Of a stretch of DNA of 64,000 nt, positions 18,996-26,318 are shown piece by piece. This DNA comes from Prochlorococcus sp. AG-402-O16 (GTDB taxonomy: Bacteria; Cyanobacteriota; Cyanobacteriia; PCC-6307; Cyanobiaceae): positions 41,451-105,450 of the forward strand of contig QCIY01000004.1 of the NCBI GenBank assembly GCA_003216415.1. The letters run 5' to 3'. Each line of letters begins with the position of its first letter. Position 1 is the stretch's first letter. Position numbers and translations under genes: made by a program. Under the pieces are notes generated by a model. The model did no database searches, was not told the DNA's origin, and saw nothing but the letters and a program-made list of their open reading frames with translations.

Positions 18996-19748
18996 TTGAT
19001 AATTAAAAACAATACAAATAAATTATTAGTTACGCTTTCGTTCTTGTTTATTCTTCCCTTTGTACAAAAACAATGGTTTAATTTGTATTTATTCAATATT
19101 AATGATGTTTCCTTTTATTCAATTCTTTATTATTTGAGCGGTACAATAATCCCCTCACTAGTATGTTTGAACTCTTTAAAAAATTATACATACTATAATT
19201 TTAATAAGAATAAAATTTTTAGTAAAAATACATTTAAAGGTAAAGGATTATTATTCTTAGTAGCAATAAATTTGATATTTCTCTCTTACTTTATAATTGA
19301 TTATATATATATAAATTTTGATCTTATATTTAATTTATTTCTTGAAGGAATTAATTCACCAAAACCGGATATTTTTCAGTTTAGTTTACTCGTATTTTTA
19401 GTTTCTATTTTATTAATTTTTAAGAAAACTCGGCTTTTATTTAAAAAATTAATATTGGTAAATTTTATTTTGATTTCTTTATACCTTTGGCATCTTCAAA
19501 TTACTAATATTAATGTTGATTATCAGTTTCATATTTATAGATATTTTGGTTTAAATGACTTAAATTTAATTAATGTTTTTATTTTAATTGCTATAGAAAT
19601 TTCCTATTTTACCTGGTCTTTTCTGTCATTTAAAACTAATTTAAGCGATTGGATCGTACATACACCTCAAAAAGAGGATATTACCCCCCTTTTGAATATG
19701 ATTGTTTTTTATTTTTTTATAATTATTTACTACTCAAAACTTACTTAA
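18996..19748 (+). CDS. Polytopic membrane protein, unknown function
   Basis: A 250-residue protein with a TTG start and about seven hydrophobic segments (for example near residues 8-22, 38-56, 83-105, 125-143, 152-167, 185-206 and 232-247). It is rich in Asn, Tyr and Phe, without recognisable catalytic or transport motifs. It follows the FtsH-like gene by 39 bases on the same strand and may be co-transcribed. It converges on the peroxiredoxin gene. I do not recognise a family. Confidence 0.6.
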   Translation: MIIKNNTNKLLVTLSFLFILPFVQKQWFNLYLFNINDVSFYSILYYLSGTIIPSLVCLNSLKNYTYYNFNKNKIFSKNTFKGKGLLFLVAINLIFLSYFIIDYIYINFDLIFNLFLEGINSPKPDIFQFSLLVFLVSILLIFKKTRLLFKKLILVNFILISLYLWHLQITNINVDYQFHIYRYFGLNDLNLINVFILIAIEISYFTWSFLSFKTNLSDWIVHTPQKEDITPLLNMIVFYFFIIIYYSKLT

Positions 19749-19763
19749 CAGTTTCTAAACCTT

Positions 19764-20348
19764 CTAAAGCGCAGAAAAATATTCTTTACTACCTTTGGGG
19801 TCTTCTAACATTGTCTTCTCTCCTGGGGTCCAGTTAGCTGGGCATACTTCATCAGGGTTTGCAGCAACGTATTGATATCCTTGGAGGATTCTTAGTGTTT
19901 CATCAACATTCCTTCCTACAGGAGCCTTGTTAACAGTTGTATGCATAACTATTCCTTCTGGATTAATAAGAAATAATCCTCTATCTGCCTCTCCATCTTC
20001 ATTAAGTACATTGTATGCTTGGCAAATTTCTCTTTTTAAGTCAGATACTAATGGATAGTTTATATCACCTATCCCTCCCTCATTTCTTGGGGTTTGAATC
20101 CAAGCTAAATGGCAGTGTTTGCTGTCCACTGATACACCAAGTATTTCTGTGTTTAGAGATGAAAAATCTTGATATCTATCGCTAAATGCAGTTATCTCTG
20201 TTGGACATACGAAAGTAAAGTCCAACGGGTAAAAGAATAAAACAACCCACTTACCTTTTAGATCTGAGAGTGTAATCTCCTTAAATTCTTGATCATATAC
20301 TGCTGTAGCACTAAAATTTGGTGCTTCCTGGCCAACTCTTAAGCTCAT
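19764..20348 (-). CDS. Typical 2-Cys peroxiredoxin
   Basis: A 194-residue thiol peroxidase that reduces hydrogen peroxide and alkyl hydroperoxides with electrons from thioredoxin. The peroxidatic cysteine is C48 in [10 protein letters not shown] and the resolving cysteine is C169 in EVCPANW. The C-terminal YF motif (KEYFSAL), associated with sensitivity to overoxidation, is present. Full family length, ATG start at 20348. A large divergent gap of about 100 bases to the next small gene probably holds its promoter. Confidence 0.96.
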   Translation of the reverse strand: MSLRVGQEAPNFSATAVYDQEFKEITLSDLKGKWVVLFFYPLDFTFVCPTEITAFSDRYQDFSSLNTEILGVSVDSKHCHLAWIQTPRNEGGIGDINYPLVSDLKREICQAYNVLNEDGEADRGLFLINPEGIVMHTTVNKAPVGRNVDETLRILQGYQYVAANPDEVCPANWTPGEKTMLEDPKGSKEYFSAL

Positions 20349-20447
20349 GAAAAATTTTGTCCTTATTTGAATTATGTTTGGTCTGAATGACCCTGATTAA
20401 TATTATAATTTTAATAAGAATAAATTAGCAAGTTTTTTTTTAATTCA

Positions 20448-20573
20448 ATGAAATGGCATTATTCATTCACTAGGAAATTTACGATTTTGAATCATAATAA
20501 ACTTTTAAAAAATCTAAAAAAGGAGTTGATTAAATATCCTATTAACAGGCTTGATAAAAAAAATTTAAATTAA
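20448..20573 (+). CDS. Possible 41-residue basic peptide
   Basis: An ATG-initiated frame encodes a basic peptide starting MKWHYSFTRKF and rich in Lys, Asn and Leu. It has no hydrophobic span. Its stop at 20571-20573 coincides with the left arm of a strong hairpin followed by a T-rich tract, which looks like a dedicated terminator. No clear ribosome-binding site is seen. It could be a real short gene or part of an untranslated RNA. Confidence 0.4.
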   Translation: MKWHYSFTRKFTILNHNKLLKNLKKELIKYPINRLDKKNLN

Positions 20574-20605
20574 AGGAATTTTTTTTTAATTTAAGATTCC
20601 TTTAA
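20570..20605 (+). terminator. Hairpin resembling an intrinsic terminator
   Basis: A perfect 10-base stem, TTAAAGGAAT at 20570-20579 pairing with ATTCCTTTAA at 20596-20605, with a 16-base loop, followed by an AT-rich run ending in ATTTTACTCTTTAT. It sits at the stop of the 41-residue frame and before the next plus-strand gene. Confidence 0.45.
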
Positions 20606-20654
20606 ATTTTACTCTTTATAATATCTAGAATTATTGTTTTCGATAAATTTTATT

Positions 20655-20813
20655 ATGGCTAATTATGTTGAAAGGCTAAAGAATAAAATAAAAATAAAAA
20701 AGTTAGATTCAAACCAGCCAATTGGAGCTTGGATTTTCGTTATAATTTTAAATATGGTGGGTTTTGCTGGTTATTTTTATTTAAAAGTTAATCATATACA
20801 ACTAGGTAGTTAA
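20655..20813 (+). CDS. Small single-span membrane protein
   Basis: A 52-residue protein with an ATG start. Residues 1-20 are basic (RLKNKIKIKK), followed by one hydrophobic span (about 22-42, PIGAWIFVIILNMVGFAGYF) and a short tail. The layout is like small cyanobacterial thylakoid or high-light-type proteins, but no chlorophyll-binding ExxNGR motif is seen. Function unknown. It converges with the gene at 20821 with a 7-base gap. Confidence 0.6.
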   Translation: MANYVERLKNKIKIKKLDSNQPIGAWIFVIILNMVGFAGYFYLKVNHIQLGS

Positions 20814-20820
20814 TAATTAT

Positions 20821-21042
20821 TTATCTGATCTCTTTTTTAATTGAACGACAAAAATTTTTTAATCTTTCGTTGCTCGTCAAGTCAGGTAATGTCCATATTG
20901 ACTCAGTATCAGGGATTGGATCCTTACTCCATTCTTTGAATTCATCCATTATCGAGGCATTATTTAATTTTGAGATAACTTTTTTTCGTTTTTTTAAATA
21001 TTTTCTAATTACTGATAAATTTGCATCAATATATTCCATCAT
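20821..21042 (-). CDS. Small soluble protein, unknown function
   Basis: A 73-residue protein with two ATG codons at its start. It is basic in the first half (RKYLKKRKKVISKL) and mixed in the second (DPIPDTESIWTLPDL), probably helical. No family recognised. It lies in a cluster of similarly small genes. Confidence 0.5.
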   Translation of the reverse strand: MMEYIDANLSVIRKYLKKRKKVISKLNNASIMDEFKEWSKDPIPDTESIWTLPDLTSNERLKNFCRSIKKEIR

Positions 21043-21106
21043 AATAAATGCTAAATCTTGTATTAATCTATCATCTCACCGCATCTACTTTTTTGTTAGA
21101 GCTTTA

Positions 21107-21277
21107 TTAAACGTTTTGTACTACCTGAAATAGTCCAAATGAATACCCCCCTATTAAGATCCAGCCAAGTACACTCGAAATTATTGTAGACCTTCTGTTG
21201 TGTCTCCTAATCGCTGATTCAATCATCTCATTTACCTCATCTCTGTTAAGATATTCTTTTTTAGATTCCTTTTTCAT
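21107..21277 (-). CDS. Small tail-anchored membrane protein
   Basis: The minus strand encodes 56 residues from an ATG: a charged N-terminal half (ESKKEYLNRDEVNEMIESAI, then RRHNRRS) and a hydrophobic C-terminal span (TIISSVLGWILIGGYSFGLF). This is a tail-anchor layout. Function unknown. The charged region resembles a short helical protein-interaction segment. Confidence 0.55.
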   Translation of the reverse strand: MKKESKKEYLNRDEVNEMIESAIRRHNRRSTIISSVLGWILIGGYSFGLFQVVQNV

Positions 21278-21449
21278 TTTTCAATTTTTTTATTTCACCA
21301 TAAACGAATTTATAAGAAAGTGAGTTCTTGATTTTTATTTATTAGTTAACAGTTTTATATTCTATGAATTTAAATTTTTTTTATATGAAGTAGAAAATAT
21401 AATGAATGTTTTTTGGAATGATTTTAAAATTTAAGATAGAATTAGTTCA

Positions 21450-21647
21450 ATGAAAATTACAGTTTTTTACATTCAAATAATGAACATTAATGATAAATCT
21501 GTTCTAGATTTGCTTAATAAACTTATCGCGATTGATAGGCTAAATAAAAGTCAAATTCTCCAAATGGTGAATTTGGTTCCTCTTTCAAATGATATCAATG
21601 AATTAAAAGATAATTTAAAATGGGAAAGTTTGAATTCATCCTTTTAA
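21450..21647 (+). CDS. Small helical protein, unknown function
   Basis: A 65-residue frame starting with ATG at 21450; an alternative ATG at 21480 gives MNINDKSVLDLLNKL and a more compact 55-residue helical protein, which I find more natural. It contains leucine-rich amphipathic stretches (LLNKLIAIDRLNKSQILQM). No family recognised. Confidence 0.45.
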   Translation: MKITVFYIQIMNINDKSVLDLLNKLIAIDRLNKSQILQMVNLVPLSNDINELKDNLKWESLNSSF

Positions 21648-21770
21648 GGCAATCATAATATATTGTTTTAATATTAATTTTTGAAATTTAAATAAGATGT
21701 TAAGTAATATTTTTATATATTAATTATAAATTTATAAATATTAATTATTTAATTTAAATTAGACTTTAAA

Positions 21771-21962
21771 TTATACAGAAAAGTAGTTTAAATAAAGATT
21801 TGATAATAAGGTTTTCCCATAAGATATATTTTCCTGATTACTAAGATAAATTGATGTTTTCTTATCATTGCTAAATCTTTTAACTACTATTGAAGCAGTG
21901 AGGATTATTATTAAGATGATACATAAATCTCCAACAGTTATTCCTCTCTCTTTTAAATTCAT
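21771..21962 (-). CDS. Small single-span membrane protein
   Basis: A 63-residue protein, ATG start, with one hydrophobic segment at about residues 10-27 (VGDLCIILIIILTASIVV) and a polar tail (KRFSNDKKTSIYLSNQEN). The opening MNLKERGITVGDL recalls prepilin-like or type IV pilin leaders, but the cleavage context is not convincing. Function unknown. Confidence 0.5.
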   Translation of the reverse strand: MNLKERGITVGDLCIILIIILTASIVVKRFSNDKKTSIYLSNQENISYGKTLLSNLYLNYFSV

Positions 21963-22126
21963 AATAAAATATGTATTTTCTTTAATATAGCCTTATTTAT
22001 TTAATTAATTAATAATTTTTACAAACTTACTTAAAAAATATATTAAGAAAATATAAAATAAACATAAAAAAATTATGACTAAAGGTTGTTAAATCATATA
22101 AAAGAAAATAGATAAAAAACTCTATA

Positions 22127-22300
22127 ATGGATATCAAAAAAAAAATTGGTAATTCTAACACTCTTAATTTTTTCTCTCAAGAGATGATTGTCACAAAAAA
22201 ATCTCTTAACGAAAATCAACTCAAATATACATATCAAAAACAGTTAATCTCTGATCTAGATCATAAGCATAAGGAATGGTCAAAATTTGTTGATAATTAA
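22127..22300 (+). CDS. Small charged protein, unknown function
   Basis: An ATG-initiated frame of 57 residues (MDIKKKIGNSNTLNFFSQEM at the start, ending SDLDHKHKEWSKFVDN). It is hydrophilic and Lys/Asn/Gln-rich, without a membrane span. It ends one base before the stop of the convergent gene at 22302. Family unknown. Confidence 0.45.
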   Translation: MDIKKKIGNSNTLNFFSQEMIVTKKSLNENQLKYTYQKQLISDLDHKHKEWSKFVDN

Positions 22301-22301
22301 T

Positions 22302-22454
22302 TTAAAAGCTTTCATTAATTATATTTAAAAGTTTGTTTCTTTTATTTATGTTCTTCTCTTCCCAATGAAGTGTTGCTTCATCATTAATAATGGGCTTTGC
22401 TTCATAAGCTAAATACCAGAGAATAAACCCTGCAGGTAATATAAAAATATGCAT
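22302..22454 (-). CDS. Small membrane-anchored protein
   Basis: The minus strand gives a 50-residue protein with an ATG start, an N-terminal hydrophobic segment (HIFILPAGFILWYLAYEA) and a charged C-terminal half. Its start lies just upstream of, and divergent from, the ribbon-helix-helix gene; the shared 76-base gap holds the palindromic sites, so both genes may be controlled by that regulator. Confidence 0.5.
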   Translation of the reverse strand: MHIFILPAGFILWYLAYEAKPIINDEATLHWEEKNINKRNKLLNIINESF

Positions 22455-22483
22455 AAAAAAATTAGTTGACTTAAATCAAATAT

Positions 22484-22516
22484 AGTGCAACACTTGTAAT
22501 ATGCAAGTGTGACACT
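22484..22516. promoter_or_regulatory. Paired palindromic operators with -10-like TAATAT between them
   Basis: Two related 11-base near-palindromes, AGTGCAACACT at 22484-22494 and AGTGTGACACT at 22506-22516, with centres 22 bases apart, about two helical turns. A -10-like TAATAT (22497-22502) lies between them. A third copy, GGTGTCACACT, follows the downstream gene at 22897. The arrangement fits autoregulation by the ribbon-helix-helix protein encoded at 22531. Confidence 0.55.
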
Positions 22517-22530
22517 AAAATTTAATTATT

Positions 22531-22893
22531 ATGCCCTCTCAGAGAAAAAGAATTGGGTTTTTGCCGAGTGAAGAAGTTCATGAAATTATTGATAAATTAT
22601 GTAGAGCTAATGAATTTAGTCAATCAAAAGTTACTGGTTTATTGGTAGAAGAAGCATTAAGGTCTAGAGGAGCATTAAGCGATTCATTTCCACTTAAAAC
22701 AAATGATAAAGAGACTTTTATTAATGATTTCTTTGAACAAAATTCATTTTCTAGTAATAAATCACCAAGTAATAATGACTCTTATGAAATAAATAAAAAA
22801 TCATTCTCCGATAATATTAAAATGATTCATGAATTTATTGAGTATAAGTATTTTAAGAAAGTAATGAAGGAGAATAAAAATATTTTTGAATAA
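22531..22893 (+). CDS. Ribbon-helix-helix (CopG-like) transcriptional regulator
   Basis: A 120-residue protein with an ATG start. The N-terminal ~50 residues (RKRIGFLPSEEVHEIIDKL, then SKVTGLLVEEALRSRG) fit a ribbon-helix-helix DNA-binding fold: a short basic strand and two helices. Residues 50-120 are Asn/Ser-rich and charged, likely flexible or partner-binding. Matching palindromes lie directly upstream and 4 bases downstream of the gene, suggesting self-regulation. No toxin gene is evident next to it, so an antitoxin role is not supported. Confidence 0.65.
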   Translation: MPSQRKRIGFLPSEEVHEIIDKLCRANEFSQSKVTGLLVEEALRSRGALSDSFPLKTNDKETFINDFFEQNSFSSNKSPSNNDSYEINKKSFSDNIKMIHEFIEYKYFKKVMKENKNIFE

Positions 22894-22896
22894 AAG

Positions 22897-22907
22897 GTGT
22901 CACACTT
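22897..22907. promoter_or_regulatory. Third palindromic site after the regulator gene
   Basis: GGTGTCACACT lies 3 bases after the stop codon. The 12-mer GTGTCACACTTA at 22898-22909 is the reverse complement of CAAGTGTGACAC (22504-22515) at 11 of 12 positions, so the gene is bracketed by inverted copies. The rest of the gap to 23155 shows no gene beyond a 25-codon frame near 23050 that I cannot support. Confidence 0.5.
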
Positions 22908-23155
22908 ACGTTTATTTTTATTCATTATCTTTTTTTACGAAGTAATTAAGAATTAATATTTATGAAACTATTTCTGATCAATTAATAATAATGATCCTAT
23001 ATATTAACTAAATCTTTATTTTTAACAGCACTAAATCCTCATGGAGAAATGAACCTTAGCCCGCAAAAAAAAAATAGCAATAAAAAAATTATTCAAAAAA
23101 CATGCATATTTACTTTCGATCTATAAATAAAGGTTAAAACCCTTTTCCTTTAATA

Positions 23156-23305
23156 GTGGTATCTGAATTAATTGAAGACATACAGTATCAAATATACGAT
23201 CTTCTTGAAAATCTACAGTAAATTGAGAAACTTAAAAATAAAGATATATTTATTTTGTTAGAAAAAATAGTTGGATACTATGGAGGAAAAGTAGTAAATA
23301 AATGA
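23156..23305 (+). pseudogene. Broken small gene with one in-frame stop
   Basis: A frame from GTG at 23156 encodes VVSELIEDIQYQIYDLLENL, reaches TAA at 23219-23221, and then stays open as IEKLKNKDIFILLEKIVGYY up to a TGA at 23303-23305. That TGA overlaps the ATG of the thioredoxin-like gene as ATGA. The two halves look like one acidic helical protein of about 49 residues disrupted by a single stop codon. Alternatives: two tiny peptides, or chance. Confidence 0.45.
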
Positions 23306-23691
23306 AACACTTATTAATCACATTATTTACAGTTCTTGCTTTACCAAATGATGTCATTAGTTCTCATTTAAGTAATCAGAAAGAACTTAAAGTTACCTCA
23401 GAAAGCACCACAGAATCTATCAAGTTTGCAAAGTACCTTAATGATAATGGGGTAGTCAAATATTCAGCATATTGGTGCCCTAATTGCCTTAATCAAAGTG
23501 AACTTTTTGGTAAGCAAGCTTATAAGGAACTTAATGTAGTTGAGTGTGCAAGAGATGGTAAAAACAGCCAAACCCAATTATGTATTGATAAAAAAATACA
23601 AGGTTTCCCTTCATGGGAAATAAATGGAAAAATAATTATAGGTGTAAAAACACTAAAAGAATTATCTAAGTTAACTGGATACAAGAAATAA
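23302..23691 (+). CDS. Secreted thioredoxin-like protein (VKOR C-terminal domain type)
   Basis: A 129-residue protein with an N-terminal signal-like segment (MKHLLITLFTVLALPNDVIS). The mature part carries the CPNC active site in YWCPNCLNQSELFGKQAY, followed by two further cysteines (VVECARDG, QLCIDKK) and the cis-proline loop GFPSWEINGK. This pattern matches the thioredoxin domain fused to cyanobacterial vitamin K epoxide reductases, here as a stand-alone periplasmic or lumenal protein. It probably takes part in disulfide formation outside the cytoplasm. Confidence 0.8.
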   Translation: MKHLLITLFTVLALPNDVISSHLSNQKELKVTSESTTESIKFAKYLNDNGVVKYSAYWCPNCLNQSELFGKQAYKELNVVECARDGKNSQTQLCIDKKIQGFPSWEINGKIIIGVKTLKELSKLTGYKK

Positions 23692-23754
23692 GAATCAAAA
23701 ACACTGAATGATTTGAATTTATAATCAATAATTTCCTTTAACGCTTAAATATTA

Positions 23755-24042
23755 TTAAGTTTTCTCAATTGGTGCTATGGTTAATCCTCTGCTGACAAGT
23801 TGCTCGTGATATAGTTCTGCCTGTTCAAGATTGCCTCTCCATACCTCTGCCGAACCTACCTTATCTACTTTAATGGTTAGATCCCATGCTCTTTTTTCAC
23901 ACATTGCTGGGATAATTGTCCACAGACAATTTGCAACATGTTGAAACGTATTAAAGTTATCATCAAGAACTATAACTCTTCCTTCTGGATATTTTGCTTT
24001 TGCCTTCTTCGGATCTTTGACTGTACTAGGTGAACTATACAT
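23755..24042 (-). CDS. clpS: ATP-dependent Clp protease adaptor ClpS
   Basis: A 95-residue adaptor that delivers N-end-rule substrates to the Clp chaperone ClpC/ClpA. The core VIVLDDNFNTFQHVANCL contains the conserved Asp-Asn/Thr substrate pocket, and the C-terminal strand QAELYHEQLVSRGLTIAPIE is typical. ATG start at 24042. It lies downstream of the tRNA gene on the same strand. Confidence 0.93.
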   Translation of the reverse strand: MYSSPSTVKDPKKAKAKYPEGRVIVLDDNFNTFQHVANCLWTIIPAMCEKRAWDLTIKVDKVGSAEVWRGNLEQAELYHEQLVSRGLTIAPIEKT

Positions 24043-24112
24043 AATTATTTTTTTTTGTTATTTTATTAATTTAAAAATTAAACCATAGGAACTTATCTCA
24101 AAGTATTTTAAA

Positions 24113-24186
<74 letters not shown>

Positions 24187-24215
24187 ATGCGATTATTGTA
24201 AGACATTGTTTGTAA

Positions 24216-24698
24216 TTAATTACTATTTTGAAAATTAATTTGTTTATGTGCCTCATATATAGCAATACCGCATGCAACAGAAAGATTCAAACTCCTAACA
24301 CCTTTTTCATCAATGGGTCTAAGTTGTAAATTTGGCATAAATATTGATATTAAAAAGTGGCTTTTATCTATAACAAATTTTGGCAATCCTGAATCTTCTC
24401 TTCCAAAAAGCAAAACATCTTCTTCTTGAAATTTAAAATCCTTTAAAAAAATACCATTTTTTTTACTAAAAGAAATTATTCTTTTTGTTGTTTTTGATTC
24501 TGAAAATTTATGAAAATTTGCGTATTTATTAACAGTAACTAGAGGCCAATAGTCTAATCCTGCTCTCTTTAAATATTTATCATCTAGTTTAAAACCTAGG
24601 GGCTCTATTAGATTTAAAGGTATGTTAAAAGCAGCACATGATCTGGCAATATTACCAGTATTCTGAGGGATTCTAGGTTCAAAAAGAGCAACTTCCAA
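24216..24698 (-). CDS. trmL: tRNA (cytidine(34)-2'-O)-methyltransferase (TrmL/CspR type)
   Basis: A 160-residue SPOUT methyltransferase, the size of single-domain TrmL, which methylates the wobble ribose in certain tRNA(Leu). Motifs: NTGNIARSCAAFNIPL at the start, LFGREDSGLP, and the knot region RSLNLSVACGIAIYEA. The ATG at 24698 abuts the stop of cobU (24699). The neighbouring tRNA gene is probably incidental. Confidence 0.9.
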   Translation of the reverse strand: MEVALFEPRIPQNTGNIARSCAAFNIPLNLIEPLGFKLDDKYLKRAGLDYWPLVTVNKYANFHKFSESKTTKRIISFSKKNGIFLKDFKFQEEDVLLFGREDSGLPKFVIDKSHFLISIFMPNLQLRPIDEKGVRSLNLSVACGIAIYEAHKQINFQNSN

Positions 24699-25259
24699 TT
24701 AACTAGGTATCTCTAAGCTTATTTCATCTATTTTGATTGCTCTGCCATTAATTGCAAGCCAATTATCTTTCGATATTTTAGTTATTCTCTTTTGTAACTC
24801 GCCAATCCTTTCAATATATGTATTGCCAATTTTATATTCTGAAACTAAACTCCATCCAACTTGCTCTCCAACAATAAATGTTAAGCTTCTTCTTTCCTTT
24901 AAAAGACTTATTAGCGAATTTGTCTTTGTTAACCATTCTTTATTTTCTCTATTAATACTTTCCATAACAAAACCACCAATCGAATCTATTAATAATGGAC
25001 CATCGTTTTTGATTAATGTTTTTACCAGATCTGTTGTTTCTATTAATTTCCAACCTTTTGGCCTTCTTTTTCGATGTAAATTAATTTTTTCTTGCCATTC
25101 ATTATCATGTGGCTTTTTTACTGACAAAGCAACATATGATAATTTTTTCGTATCCTTTGCTAGATGCTCTGCAAATTGACTTTTACCACTCTTTGTTCCT
25201 CCTGTAATAAAAATAATATGAGATAAATCATCACATATACTTAAATCTTTGACAATCAT
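24699..25259 (-). CDS. cobU: Adenosylcobinamide kinase / guanylyltransferase
   Basis: A 186-residue bifunctional enzyme that phosphorylates adenosylcobinamide and forms adenosylcobinamide-GDP in the nucleotide-loop assembly of vitamin B12. The P-loop FITGGTKSGKSQFAEH lies near residue 20, and the GTP-binding histidine region INLHRKRRPKGW and a VGEQVGWSLV block are present. ATG start at 25259. With cobN and metH in this window it shows B12 synthesis and use. Confidence 0.92.
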   Translation of the reverse strand: MIVKDLSICDDLSHIIFITGGTKSGKSQFAEHLAKDTKKLSYVALSVKKPHDNEWQEKINLHRKRRPKGWKLIETTDLVKTLIKNDGPLLIDSIGGFVMESINRENKEWLTKTNSLISLLKERRSLTFIVGEQVGWSLVSEYKIGNTYIERIGELQKRITKISKDNWLAINGRAIKIDEISLEIPS

Positions 25260-25269
25260 AAAATCTCTT

Positions 25270-25581
25270 TTACTTAGAGAAGTACCACCATGTTGCTAAT
25301 GGGATAATCGTGGCTGCAATTAACAAACCAATAACTATATAAATAGCAGTTGAACTTTCAGTATCTTCAGATCTCATGACGTTAAAATTTGGATCAACTA
25401 CAGGGTTGTCAATAGATGAGGGCTGACTTTTTTCATAATTGATAATATTCTTTTGTTGTGTGACAATAAAAAATCTTTCTATATTGCTAACACCTGCTGC
25501 GTATGTAGTCGCAGGAATAAGGATAAATATTAAGCCAGTAACTATAAAAGAAAAAAGATATTTCTTAATTTTAAGGTTCAT
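25270..25581 (-). CDS. Exported single-span protein, unknown function
   Basis: A 103-residue protein with a signal peptide (basic start MNLKIKKYLF, hydrophobic core, AXA site ATTYAAG near residue 29) and a C-terminal span (about 78-98, TAIYIVIGLLIAATIIPLATWWYF) ending in SK. The mature region is polar. This predicts a protein facing the periplasm or lumen, anchored at its C-terminus. It is 10 bases upstream of cobU on the same strand. No family recognised. Confidence 0.6.
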   Translation of the reverse strand: MNLKIKKYLFSFIVTGLIFILIPATTYAAGVSNIERFFIVTQQKNIINYEKSQPSSIDNPVVDPNFNVMRSEDTESSTAIYIVIGLLIAATIIPLATWWYFSK

Positions 25582-25691
25582 TTTGATAGTTTTGGTTAAT
25601 TATATATTAAAAACAATATGTTTGAGTATTCTTAAACTTACTAAGCAATATAATGTTTTCATAAGTTAAATAGAATTAATATATTTTTTAT

Positions 25692-26318
25692 ATGGGATTC
25701 AATGGAAAATCATTAATATTAATCGGCTCAATACTATTTATTTTTCAAATAGCAAATTTCTTTTCAATAGAGGTAGTAACTCCTGAGCTCGAAAGAGCGC
25801 AAGTTCTAGCCTCAATAGCTTCATTAATTATTATATTCATAGGTTTCTTATTTAATCAATTTGAACCTTTAGCTGGTGAGAAAGCTGATCTAAAAGGTGA
25901 AAATAACTTTCTCTTTGACAAAAATATTCCTGATGAAGTTATTGATGAACTTGCATGGGGATCTGAAGCAATATTAACTTCTACCGCTGCATCATCAATA
26001 TTAATTCATAATGATGGAGAGAACATATTGAGAAGAGGAATTACCTCCAGTAATGACTTTAATCCAGGCGAGACTTGTCTGAGATCAATAAAAGATATGA
26101 AATTAATATCATTAGCTAACACAAAATTTTATCCCGGAAGAGATGAATTTTTTAATTTTTGTCCTAATATACCATCAGTTTTAGTTGTTCCTATTAATAG
26201 CAAGGCATTTATATTGATAGGTGGTTGGAGTGCAAAATGTTTTACTAAGTCTGATGAAAAATGGATAAATAATTGGTCTAAGAAAATTAATAATATTTTT
26301 TCAAAAAATAATATTTAA
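25692..26318 (+). CDS. Cofactor assembly of complex C subunit B (CCB2/CCB4, DUF2930)
   Basis: A 208-residue protein with two N-terminal spans (about 7-25 and 36-54), then a soluble domain. Conserved landmarks: RAQVLASIASLII, ELAWGSEAILTSTAAS, LRRGIT, YPGRDEFF and ILIGGWSAKCFTKSDEKWI. CCB2 and CCB4 are needed for covalent attachment of heme ci to cytochrome b6 in the cytochrome b6f complex at thylakoids. The family call follows from the motif pattern. Its stop shares TTAA (26315-26318) with convergent lptC. Confidence 0.8.
   Translation: MGFNGKSLILIGSILFIFQIANFFSIEVVTPELERAQVLASIASLIIIFIGFLFNQFEPLAGEKADLKGENNFLFDKNIPDEVIDELAWGSEAILTSTAASSILIHNDGENILRRGITSSNDFNPGETCLRSIKDMKLISLANTKFYPGRDEFFNFCPNIPSVLVVPINSKAFILIGGWSAKCFTKSDEKWINNWSKKINNIFSKNNI

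Noticed and set aside
23040..23120. A 25-codon frame starting near 23049
   Set aside because: It is Lys/Asn-rich with no conserved features, context or ribosome-binding site, so it cannot be supported as a gene.
24733..25179. A 148-codon plus-strand frame opposite cobU
   Set aside because: cobU has a P-loop and full length on the other strand; the antisense frame shows no family features.
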